Of a stretch of 64,000 nucleotides of DNA, positions 19,495 through 26,486 are shown in pieces. Position numbers and translations under genes: made by a program. Location: NCBI GenBank assembly GCA_021732005.1, contig JAKFVT010000032.1, forward strand, positions 38,038-102,037, given 5' to 3'. The first letter of the stretch is position 1. The number at the start of each line of letters is the position of its first letter. This DNA is from Mycobacterium sp. (lineage in GTDB: Bacteria > Actinomycetota > Actinomycetes > Mycobacteriales > Mycobacteriaceae). The notes under the pieces were generated by a model that saw only the letters and a program-made list of their open reading frames with translations, ran no database searches and had not been told where the DNA came from.

Positions 19495-20136
19495 ATGCCG
19501 TCCACCGCCGAAGCCTATGTGCCGCACACCCGAGACCTCGACGAGCTGGCGAAGGCGGCTCGGAGCTGCCGGGGGTGCGACCTGTACCGCGACGCCGATC
19601 AGACGGTGTTCGGTGAGGGCGCAGCCCGCGCGGTGATGATGCTGGTCGGCGAACAGCCGGGCGATCAGGAGGACCGCCAGGGCCGGCCGTTCGTCGGCCC
19701 GGCCGGCAAGCTCCTGGACAAGGCCCTGGCCGCCGCGGGGGTCGACCGCCGGTGCCTCTACGTCACCAACGCGGTCAAACATTTCAAGTTCACCCGCTCC
19801 AGCGGCACCCGGCGCATCCACGAGACGCCGAGCCGCACCGAAGTGGTGGCCTGCCGGCCCTGGCTCTTCGCCGAAATCACCTCTGTCGAACCGCAAGTCA
19901 TGGTGCTACTGGGCGCCACTGCCGCACAAGCATTGCTGGGCAGTGGATTTCGGCTCACCGCCCATCGCGGCGAAGAATTGCGGCTACCGACCGACTCGGA
20001 CCGAGGCATCGATCCGAGCATCGTCACGACGACACATCCGTCGGCGATCCTGCGGGGCCCCGCCGAGGAGCGGGCCAAAAACTTCGACGCACTGGTCGCT
20101 GATCTGAAGTTCGCAACGGGGCTACTATCCGGCTGA
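19495..20136 (+). CDS. udgX: uracil-DNA glycosylase UdgX
   Basis: UdgX is a family 4-like uracil-DNA glycosylase that becomes covalently linked to the abasic site through a histidine. The Fe-S ligand region begins CRGCDLYRDADQTVFGEG; motif A is GEQPGDQEDRQGRPFVGPAG. The UdgX-specific loop reads FKFTRSSGTRRIHETPSRTE with the key His retained, and motif B is TTHPSAILRGP. Compared with my memory of the M. smegmatis enzyme (GGKRRIH), the loop is one residue shorter and lacks the first Lys. The ATG at 19495 fits the family N-terminus (213 residues); an upstream ATG at 19459 overlaps the glycosyltransferase stop. The gene is absent at this locus in M. tuberculosis. Confidence 0.9.
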   Translation: MPSTAEAYVPHTRDLDELAKAARSCRGCDLYRDADQTVFGEGAARAVMMLVGEQPGDQEDRQGRPFVGPAGKLLDKALAAAGVDRRCLYVTNAVKHFKFTRSSGTRRIHETPSRTEVVACRPWLFAEITSVEPQVMVLLGATAAQALLGSGFRLTAHRGEELRLPTDSDRGIDPSIVTTTHPSAILRGPAEERAKNFDALVADLKFATGLLSG

Positions 20137-20152
20137 CAGAAAGCGAGCGCCG

Positions 20153-21022
20153 ATGCCCGCACCAGCCGAAAGCCTCACCGTTCGACTGCGTGACGGGCGG
20201 ACGCTGTGTTACGCGCAGTACGGCGCCCCCGACGGCGAGGTCGTCGTCAACGCGCACGGCGGGCTGGCCTGCCGGCTGGATGTGGCCGCCGCCGACGCCG
20301 CAGCGCGCGACGCCGGCGTCCGGTTGCTCTCCCCGGACCGGCCCGGAATCGGTGGATCCGACCCGCAGCCCGGCCGCACTCTCCTGGACTGGGTCGACGA
20401 TGTGGCCGACCTGATGGACCAGGTCGGCGTCGAGCGATTCGCCGCGATGGGCTGGTCGATGGGTGGCCAGTACGCGGCCGCGCTCGCCTGCGGACTGCCC
20501 GACCGGGTGCGGCGGGTGGCGATCGTCGCAGGGGCTCTGCCGCTGACCGAACCGGGAGTGTTCGCTCGCCTGCCCGCGTTCGACCGGATCTACACCCGGC
20601 TGTCGCAACGTGCGCCGTGGCTGGTCAAACCGTGCTTCGCCGCGATGGCGCTGGCCGCGCGGCAGGCACCCGCGCTATATGGGCGCCTCGCCGCCGGTCA
20701 GCTGGGTGCGGCGGACGCCGCCGTGTTGCGTGACGAAGGCTACGACGCGTTCGCCCGGATGTCCGCCGAGGCTCTGCGCCGACCCGAGGGCGTCGCCGAG
20801 GACTACCGGGCCTGGATCCGGCCCTGGGGCTTCGCCCCCGAACAGATCACCGTCCGGACCGACGTCTGGGGCGGTCACCAGGACGAACTGGTCGACCACT
20901 CCTGGCCGCCCGAGCTGGCCCGCCGCATCCCCGGCGCGACCCTGCACGAGCGACCCGGCGGGCACTTCCTGGCTCACCTCTACTACCCGGACATCTTCGC
21001 GAGCTTGCTCGGCGGTGGTTGA
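20153..21022 (+). CDS. alpha/beta-hydrolase
   Basis: This 289-residue cytoplasmic hydrolase has the classic fold landmarks: an oxyanion region (VNAHGGLACRLD), DRPGIGGSDPQPG, the nucleophile elbow GWSMGGQYAAAL with Ser near 103, and a C-terminal catalytic His in RPGGHFLAHL near 276. The proposed Asp is in the VWGGHQDELV segment. No signal peptide or membrane helix is seen. Substrate cannot be predicted from the sequence. It starts 16 bp after udgX, so both are probably in one transcript, and it converges with the repeat-protein gene 33 bp downstream. Confidence 0.8.
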   Translation: MPAPAESLTVRLRDGRTLCYAQYGAPDGEVVVNAHGGLACRLDVAAADAAARDAGVRLLSPDRPGIGGSDPQPGRTLLDWVDDVADLMDQVGVERFAAMGWSMGGQYAAALACGLPDRVRRVAIVAGALPLTEPGVFARLPAFDRIYTRLSQRAPWLVKPCFAAMALAARQAPALYGRLAAGQLGAADAAVLRDEGYDAFARMSAEALRRPEGVAEDYRAWIRPWGFAPEQITVRTDVWGGHQDELVDHSWPPELARRIPGATLHERPGGHFLAHLYYPDIFASLLGGG

Positions 21023-21055
21023 TCCCCGAGTCCCTTCGCTCCTACGCTTCCGAAG

Positions 21056-24000
21056 TCAGTTACCGAACCACCGGTTCGCCGGCGGCAATTCGGTGCCCAG
21101 CAGAGCGCCGGCCGGAGCACCGGATTCGGTCCCCGCCTTAGCCGACCAGCCCGTGCCCACGCACAGCAGGTCACGCGGCGTCGAGATGGTCGACGGCAGC
21201 GGAATCCCGAAGCCCGGGATGCCGGGGATCGTGATCTGCGGCGGCGAGAGCAGCGTCGCGACACCTTGCGCCATCGTCGGCAGCAGCTGCGCGGGAGGCG
21301 TGGGCAGGGTGCCCGCGGCGTCGGAGATCGGCGCCGACGGGATCAGGGTTCCGAGGCCGCCCGGCGTAGGTCCGATATAGCTACCCGGACCACCCGGCAG
21401 CACTGTCGGCGGGGTCGGCGGGGTTGCTACCCGATTGCCGCCCGGCGTACCCGGCACCGCGGTGGGCGGAGTGGGCAGGCCAGCGCCGCCACCGCCTCCC
21501 GGACCACCCGGCACCGCTGCGGGCGGCGTGCCCGGCGTGACGATGTTGTTGGTGAACGGAGTGCCCGGCACCGCGGCAGGCGGAGTGGGCAGGCCAGCGC
21601 CGCCACCGCCTCCCGGACCACCCGGAACGGCACCCGGAGGCGTCGGAACTCCACCACCACCGCCACCACCCGGACCACCCGGAACGGCACCCGGAGGCGT
21701 CGGAACTCCACCACCACCGCCACCACCCGGACCACCGGGAACGGCGGCCGGCGGGGTCGGGATACCCGCACCACCGCCGGCGTCAGCGGCCGCGGGCAGC
21801 GCCCCCGGCGGGGCGGGCACACCGGCTGCGGCAGCGGCGATGTCGGCCGCGGGCACACCGGCCGACGGTGCGACGACACCCGAGGCGTCGGCGACCGGCG
21901 CGCCGACAGCACCACCAGCTCCGGCAGCGCCTGCGCCACCACCGCCGCCAGCCCCCGCTCCAGCGGCTGCGAGCCCGGAGTTGTCGGAGACCGCGGCGGC
22001 CGGCACACCGGCTGCTCCGGCGTTGTCTGTGATCGGTGCCGCCGGAACAGCGGCGCCGGCGTTGTCGGTGATCGGCGCGGCCGGGACGCCGGCGGGGCCA
22101 GGAATGCCGCCACCTTCGCCGACCGGCACGCCGGGCACGCCGGCCGGTGGGGTCGGCACACCGCCGCCGGTGCCACCACCGGGACCACCCGGGACGGCGG
22201 CCGGAGGCGTCGGCAATCCACCACCGGTACCTTCGCCGGGGCCACCCGGAACCGCGCCCGGAGGCGTCGGCAGACCGCCACCGGTGCCCTCACCGGGCGT
22301 ACCGGGAACCGCAGCGGGCGGGGTCGGCAGACCGCCACCGGTGCCCTCACCGGGCGCGCCGGGAACGGCGGCCGGCGGGGTCGAGCCAGTCTCGACGAGG
22401 TTCCCTCCGGGAGTACCGGGGACCGCGGCCGGCGGGGTCGGCAGACCGCCACCGGTGCCCTCACCGGGCGTACCGGGAACGGCAGCCGGCGGGGTCGGAA
22501 GCGATTCGTCGCCAGGGGTTCCCGGCGTTCCGGGGATCACCTGCGGCGGCGTCGGCGGGATTTCCATGCCGGGGGTCCCCGGGGTGCCGGGCACCGCCAC
22601 GGGTGTTCCCGGCACATTCACGTTGACCGGGACGCCGGGGCCACCCGGGACCGCGGCGGGCGGGGTGACGATGCCCGGGGTCGACGCCGCGCTGGGCACA
22701 CCCGGCAGGGTGACCGGCGGAGTTCCGGGAACGTTGAGCATGCCTCCGCCGAGCGGGACGCCCGGCACCGAAGCTCCTGGCGGCGGCAGCGTGCCGGACG
22801 CATCGTTGATCACGTTGCCGGGCACCGCGGCCGGCGGAACCCCTGGCGTGTTGACCGTGACCTGGTTCGAGCCGCCGGGGACGCCGGGAACCTCGGCCGG
22901 AGGCGTCGACACGGAGCCGTTCACGTCGCCACCGGGGACCGCCGCCGGCGGAACCGGCGGGGTTCCACCCGAGCCCGGGATCGACCCACCGGGGACCTCG
23001 GCCGGCGGAACCGGCGGAGTCACAACGGATTCGGGCACAACATCGCCCGGGACCGCGGCCGGCGGAACCGGCGGGGTTCCACCGCCACCGCCACCGGGAA
23101 CACCCGGAACACCAGCAGGCGGAGTACCCGGGAAGTCGCCACCACCGCCGCCGGGAACACCCGGAACACCAGCAGGCGGAGTACCCGGGAAGTCGCCACC
23201 GCCACCGCCGGGAACACCCGGAACACCAGCGGGCGGGGTACCCGGGAAGTCGCCTCCACCGCCGCCGGGGATGCCCGGCACGCCGGCGGGCGGCCCGGGC
23301 GGGACCGCGCCGCCACCTGGGACAGCGGCGGGAGGAGCTGCGGCCGGCGGCGCGGGCGCCAGACCGGAGGCGTCGGCGAGCGGGGCGGCCGGAACACCGG
23401 CCGCCGGTGCGGGAGGAACGAGTCCGTTGGCATCAGAGATCGGAGCGCCCGCATCGCCGGCACTGGCAGGCAGAGCGCCGGGCGCGCCGGGGCCACCGGC
23501 ACCCGAGCCTGCGCCGGCGCCGCCGCCACCTGGGCCGCCGGCACCGCCACCGGGCGCACCGGCTCCGCCACCACCGGGCAGACCGGCAGCCGCGTCACTC
23601 ACCGGGGCGCCGGCCGCGCCGGCACCGCCGTTGGGCACGCCCGCGGCGTCATTGATGGGAGCGCTGGGCACACCCCCGGGCGGGGTGGGGATACCGCCAC
23701 CGCCACCACCGGGAGGAGTACCGGGAACGCCACCGGGCACACCCGGAATACCGCCGCCCCCTCCACCGGGAGGAGTACCGGGAACGCCACCGGGCACACC
23801 CGGAATACCGCCGCCCCCTCCACCGGGAGGAGTACCGGGAACGCCACCGGGCACACCCGGAATACCGCCACCGCCACCACCGGGAGGAGTGCCAGGAACG
23901 CCGAGCGGCGTACCGGGGACGCCCCCACCGCCGGGAACGCCGGGAGCGCCGGGAACCGCGGCGGGCGGCGTCGGGATGCCGCGTGTCGTGCTGGTCCCGG

Positions 24001-24352
24001 GCGCGCCGGGGACGGACGCCGGCGGGACGGTCACGCCGCCGGTGCCGGGCATACCGGGCGAGCCGGGAGCGCTGGCCGGTGGAACGCGAATGGTGCCGGG
24101 CACGGTCGCGGGCGGAATGGGGCCACCGGCGGTCGGCGGGTTGTTCGTGAACAGCGTGTTCGACGTGCCGGGGATGCCCTGGGACAGGTCGGGCGGCGTC
24201 GTGAGGCCTTGGTGAAAGATGCCCATGCACGGAACGCCGGGGCTGCCGAAGTCGGCGACTGCACGGGGGCTGAACAGCGGAGCCGTCCAGAAAAACCCCG
24301 CCGTCGCCATGGCAGTGACCGCCGCCACGCGAGAGGTGGTCCGAGACATCAT
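21056..24352 (-). CDS. secreted Pro/Gly-rich 19-residue-repeat protein of unknown function
   Basis: The 1098-residue product starts with an export signal (RTTSRVAAVTAMATAGFFWT, cleavage probably after AVA) and is then almost entirely Pro, Gly, Ala, Val and Thr. A period of 19 residues recurs: modules like VPTPPGAVPGGPGGGGGGG, LPTPPAAVPGTPGEGTGGG, IPGVPGGVPGTPPGGGGGG and GVPGVPGGGGGDFPGTPPA appear in several tandem blocks. Other stretches carry variants such as APISDAAG or APITDNAG. Only two cysteines are present, one just after the signal (GVPCMGIFHQ) and one in a non-repetitive C-terminal region (DLLCVGTG), bracketing about 1000 residues. The ATG at 24352 and the signal peptide pick this strand; the opposite strand is also open by repeat symmetry. 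It looks like a cell-wall or surface structural protein. It is not a PE/PPE protein, since no PE or PPE domain is seen. Confidence 0.78.
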   Translation of the reverse strand: MMSRTTSRVAAVTAMATAGFFWTAPLFSPRAVADFGSPGVPCMGIFHQGLTTPPDLSQGIPGTSNTLFTNNPPTAGGPIPPATVPGTIRVPPASAPGSPGMPGTGGVTVPPASVPGAPGTSTTRGIPTPPAAVPGAPGVPGGGGVPGTPLGVPGTPPGGGGGGIPGVPGGVPGTPPGGGGGGIPGVPGGVPGTPPGGGGGGIPGVPGGVPGTPPGGGGGGIPTPPGGVPSAPINDAAGVPNGGAGAAGAPVSDAAAGLPGGGGAGAPGGGAGGPGGGGAGAGSGAGGPGAPGALPASAGDAGAPISDANGLVPPAPAAGVPAAPLADASGLAPAPPAAAPPAAVPGGGAVPPGPPAGVPGIPGGGGGDFPGTPPAGVPGVPGGGGGDFPGTPPAGVPGVPGGGGGDFPGTPPAGVPGVPGGGGGGTPPVPPAAVPGDVVPESVVTPPVPPAEVPGGSIPGSGGTPPVPPAAVPGGDVNGSVSTPPAEVPGVPGGSNQVTVNTPGVPPAAVPGNVINDASGTLPPPGASVPGVPLGGGMLNVPGTPPVTLPGVPSAASTPGIVTPPAAVPGGPGVPVNVNVPGTPVAVPGTPGTPGMEIPPTPPQVIPGTPGTPGDESLPTPPAAVPGTPGEGTGGGLPTPPAAVPGTPGGNLVETGSTPPAAVPGAPGEGTGGGLPTPPAAVPGTPGEGTGGGLPTPPGAVPGGPGEGTGGGLPTPPAAVPGGPGGGTGGGVPTPPAGVPGVPVGEGGGIPGPAGVPAAPITDNAGAAVPAAPITDNAGAAGVPAAAVSDNSGLAAAGAGAGGGGGAGAAGAGGAVGAPVADASGVVAPSAGVPAADIAAAAAGVPAPPGALPAAADAGGGAGIPTPPAAVPGGPGGGGGGGVPTPPGAVPGGPGGGGGGGVPTPPGAVPGGPGGGGGAGLPTPPAAVPGTPFTNNIVTPGTPPAAVPGGPGGGGGAGLPTPPTAVPGTPGGNRVATPPTPPTVLPGGPGSYIGPTPGGLGTLIPSAPISDAAGTLPTPPAQLLPTMAQGVATLLSPPQITIPGIPGFGIPLPSTISTPRDLLCVGTGWSAKAGTESGAPAGALLGTELPPANRWFGN
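21612..21725. repeat. 57-bp tandem repeat block (two full copies plus partial)
   Basis: Units beginning CCCGGACCACCCGGAACGG recur at 21612, 21669 and 21726, exactly 57 bp apart and nearly identical. They encode the 19-residue module VPTPPGAVPGGPGGGGGGG of the secreted repeat protein on the minus strand. Confidence 0.9.
23094..23264. repeat. 57-bp tandem repeat block (three copies plus partial)
   Basis: Units starting CCGGGAACACCCGGAACACC begin at 23094, 23151 and 23208, with a diverged fourth at 23265. They encode GVPGVPGGGGGDFPGTPPA. The near-identity of the copies points to recent duplication or gene conversion. Confidence 0.9.
23709..23879. repeat. 57-bp tandem repeat block (three copies plus partial)
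   Basis: Units starting CCGGGAGGAGTACCGGGAAC begin at 23709, 23766 and 23823, with a diverged copy at 23880. They encode IPGVPGGVPGTPPGGGGGG. Copies are nearly identical, so copy number may vary between strains and assembly could be collapsed here. Confidence 0.9.
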
Positions 24353-24554
24353 TTCCCCGTTTCTGTGAGAGGCCTGACAGGGAAACTACAGACGTGTAAG
24401 TACCTAACCGGGGCCAGCCATTCGGGGGGTTACCGAACTGTTGCTAAGCGGTGTTGTCGCGGTTACCCCGGCGACAATTTCAATGTGCAAACATCTGGCT
24501 CGCGGTACGCTTCACCATCGCGCCGCTCGACGTCGCGACACATGGGGGCCGCGC

Positions 24555-25001
24555 ATGGTTGATCTCAAGGTGTTTGCAATAGCGGTGGTCGGCATCGGAA
24601 TGGCAGTCGGGTCCGCGCACCCGGCGGCGGCCGACGATGCGACCGCCGGGGCACTCAACGGGGTGTTCACCCAATACCGGGACGACACCAAGCGCTCCAC
24701 GTGGGTCGTCGTATCGACCTGCGACCCTGCCGGAAACTGCTCGGGTAACGCTACGAGTTCGCGGGGATGGACCGCAGTGGTCAACCGAGTCGCGGGCGGC
24801 CCGTGGTTGATCGAACGAGATAGCCCGGACGACGGGTGGGTGTGTCCGGACGGCAGCCATACTGCAGCGCATTTGTCGTATTCGCTCGACCCGGTCACGC
24901 TTGTTGGAACGGCCGAGTCGACGAAGCAACCCGGAACGTGCGGCAGTCCGGCCACGGCAACGGATTCGCACTCAATGCATCTGGTTCAGGTGGGGGCTTG
25001 A
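24555..25001 (+). CDS. secreted hypothetical protein with four cysteines
   Basis: The ATG at 24555 gives 148 residues with a clear signal peptide (MVDLKVFAIAVVGIGMAVGS, cleavage near AAA-DD). The mature part contains ALNGVFTQYRDDTKRSTWVV, RGWTAVVNRVAGGPWLIER and four cysteines (STC, NC, WVC, GTC), which could form two disulfides. Its appearance is that of a small beta-rich mycobacterial secreted protein, but I recognise no named family. It is divergent from the repeat-protein gene, sharing a 200-bp intergenic region, and is coupled to the next gene by a TGATG overlap. Confidence 0.72.
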   Translation: MVDLKVFAIAVVGIGMAVGSAHPAAADDATAGALNGVFTQYRDDTKRSTWVVVSTCDPAGNCSGNATSSRGWTAVVNRVAGGPWLIERDSPDDGWVCPDGSHTAAHLSYSLDPVTLVGTAESTKQPGTCGSPATATDSHSMHLVQVGA

Positions 25002-25570
25002 TGTCTAACGCAGCTTTGGTATCCAGGTGCGCGTCAATGGTTCTCGCCGTGGCGCTAAGCTTGCCAACGTGGTCGGGAACGGCCTCGGCCGACGGCGAAC
25101 TCGGCCAAGGCGACGAGTGGGCCGACCCGGCGTACAGCAACTCACCGGACGCGGATTGGCAATCGGAGTCGGATCTTTCGGAAATGACGACGGCCGTGAG
25201 CAACGTCTGGCTCGGTCAGCAAATAGATTTCAACAATGTGATGAATGAAATGCTGCGTAGTTCACTTCTCAATGATCCGCAACTCGCGCGCGCAGAACTG
25301 CGAGCAATGGCGGCCGAGATCGCCGCGGAGAAGCAAGCCGCTATCGCGAGAGGTGACCTGGCAATTCAAGCGAACCAACGGGCAGCCGAAGCTGAAATCG
25401 CGCGGGGTGTGGTAACCGCCTCCATGCAGCCGGCGGGCGGCGGGGCACTGAGCGGCTCAGGCCTTGGCACGTCTACACCGAAGGGTGGCTCACCGGGTTC
25501 CAGCACAAAGGGTGCCAGTCCAGACTCGTCCGCCCCCAAGTCGTCCGGCCGGCCGCCTCGATCCCCGTAG
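25001..25570 (+). CDS. secreted helical hypothetical protein
   Basis: The ATG at 25001 overlaps the TGA of the preceding gene. The 189-residue product has a signal peptide (RCASMVLAVALSLPTWSGTA, cleavage near ASA-DG). An acidic N-terminal part follows, then a long Ala/Glu/Arg-rich helix (RAELRAMAAEIAAEKQAAIA, AIQANQRAAEAEIARG) likely to be coiled coil, and a Ser/Gly/Pro/Lys-rich unstructured tail. No cysteine remains after cleavage and no family is recognised. Coupling to the four-Cys protein suggests that the two exported products work together. The tRNA-Cys gene lies 38 bp downstream on the other strand. Confidence 0.7.
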   Translation: MSNAALVSRCASMVLAVALSLPTWSGTASADGELGQGDEWADPAYSNSPDADWQSESDLSEMTTAVSNVWLGQQIDFNNVMNEMLRSSLLNDPQLARAELRAMAAEIAAEKQAAIARGDLAIQANQRAAEAEIARGVVTASMQPAGGGALSGSGLGTSTPKGGSPGSSTKGASPDSSAPKSSGRPPRSP

Positions 25571-25608
25571 GTTTGCCTCACGAGCCCAGCGGACCTGCCG
25601 ACATACGA

Positions 25609-25678
25609 GCGAGTGACGGGATTCGAACCCGTGTAAACGGCTTTGCAGGCCGGTGCCTAGCCACTCAGCCACACCCGC
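25609..25678 (-). tRNA. tRNA-Cys (GCA)
   Basis: On the minus strand the acceptor stem GCGGGTG pairs with CACTCGC (one G-U pair). The anticodon loop is CTGCAAA (anticodon GCA), and the T arm is ACGGG-TTCGAAT-CCCGT. The anticodon stem CCGGC/GCCGT has a terminal C-U mismatch, and the variable loop is only four bases, for a 70-nt gene. No CCA is encoded. Confidence 0.93.
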
Positions 25679-25766
25679 GTGTCAGGAAACAACACTGCCA
25701 GCACGGGCGCGACTCGCCCAGCCTTTCGCTCAGCGTGATTGCTGACCCCGACGGCCGCGTGGCCAA

Positions 25767-25772
25767 TACGGT
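25767..25772 (+). promoter_or_regulatory. candidate -10 box, leaderless mgtC start
   Basis: TACGGT ends six bases before the ATG at 25779, with no ribosome-binding site, consistent with a leaderless transcript. That arrangement would rule out an Mg2+ leader riboswitch for this gene. Confidence 0.45.
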
Positions 25773-25778
25773 TACCAG

Positions 25779-26483
25779 ATGCACACTTGGTTGGCCGATC
25801 CGCCGTTGCTCGGCGGTCCCGGACAGGGCACCCGGCAGATCGTCGAACTCCTGATCGCCTTCGGGTTGACCGCCTTGATCGGCCTGGAGCGCGAGATTCA
25901 CGGCAAGAGCGCCGGCCTGCGTACCCAGGCGATCGTCGGCACGGCGTCGGCGCTCATCCTGATCGTCAGCAAGTACGGCTTCTTCGACGTGCTGACCCCA
26001 GGTCTGGTCGAGGTCGACCCGTCCCGGGTGGCCGCCCAGATCGTCTCCGGCATCGGCTTCCTCGGCGCCGGGTTGATCATCACCCGGCAGGGCGCCGTGC
26101 ACGGGCTGACCACGGCGGCAGCGATCTGGGAGTGCGCGGCCATCGGCATGGCCGCCGCCGCGGGACTGGTGAAGCTCGCGATCGTCGTCACGATCCTGCA
26201 CTTCGTGATCGTCCTGGGCTTCAACCCGCTCAGCAGGCGTCTCACCGCGCGGCTGGCCGGCTCGGTGCGACTGCGGGTCACCTACGACGTTGACCGCGGC
26301 GTGCTGACCCGCATCCTCGCCACCTGCGAAAAGCACCAGTGGAGCCTGACGGAGCTGAGTACCGACAGCGACGGCGGTGTCATGTTGACGTTGTCGGGCA
26401 CCCAAATCCTGCGCGCACCAACCACAGTCGCGGCGATAGCGGGCGTCACCGGGGTGCACCGGCTCGACGAGAAGGACGAGTAG
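25779..26483 (+). CDS. MgtC/SapB family membrane protein
   Basis: The 234-residue protein has an N-terminal domain of about five membrane helices with the family signature ALIGLEREIHGKSAGLRTQA, then VSGIGFLGAGLIITRQGAV and GLTTAAAIWECAAIGMA. A soluble ACT-like C-terminal domain starts near residue 165. MgtC proteins help bacteria grow in low Mg2+ and in macrophages, and regulate ATP synthase in Salmonella. Whether this one has the virulence-type role or belongs to the wider SapB group cannot be settled. It ends three bases before the convergent MFS gene. Confidence 0.88.
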   Translation: MHTWLADPPLLGGPGQGTRQIVELLIAFGLTALIGLEREIHGKSAGLRTQAIVGTASALILIVSKYGFFDVLTPGLVEVDPSRVAAQIVSGIGFLGAGLIITRQGAVHGLTTAAAIWECAAIGMAAAAGLVKLAIVVTILHFVIVLGFNPLSRRLTARLAGSVRLRVTYDVDRGVLTRILATCEKHQWSLTELSTDSDGGVMLTLSGTQILRAPTTVAAIAGVTGVHRLDEKDE

Positions 26484-26486
26484 GCC

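Noticed and set aside
23094..23879. CRISPR array
   Set aside because: The 57-bp units are direct tandem coding repeats without spacers and no cas gene is near.
21266..24562. 1098-codon and 926-codon reading frames on the plus strand across the repeat gene
   Set aside because: They are reverse-complement images of Pro/Gly codons. They lack a signal peptide or a sensible start, and the minus-strand protein has both.
25679..25778. Magnesium-sensing leader riboswitch before mgtC
   Set aside because: The gap is only 100 bp and a -10 box lies six bases before the start codon, implying a leaderless mRNA.
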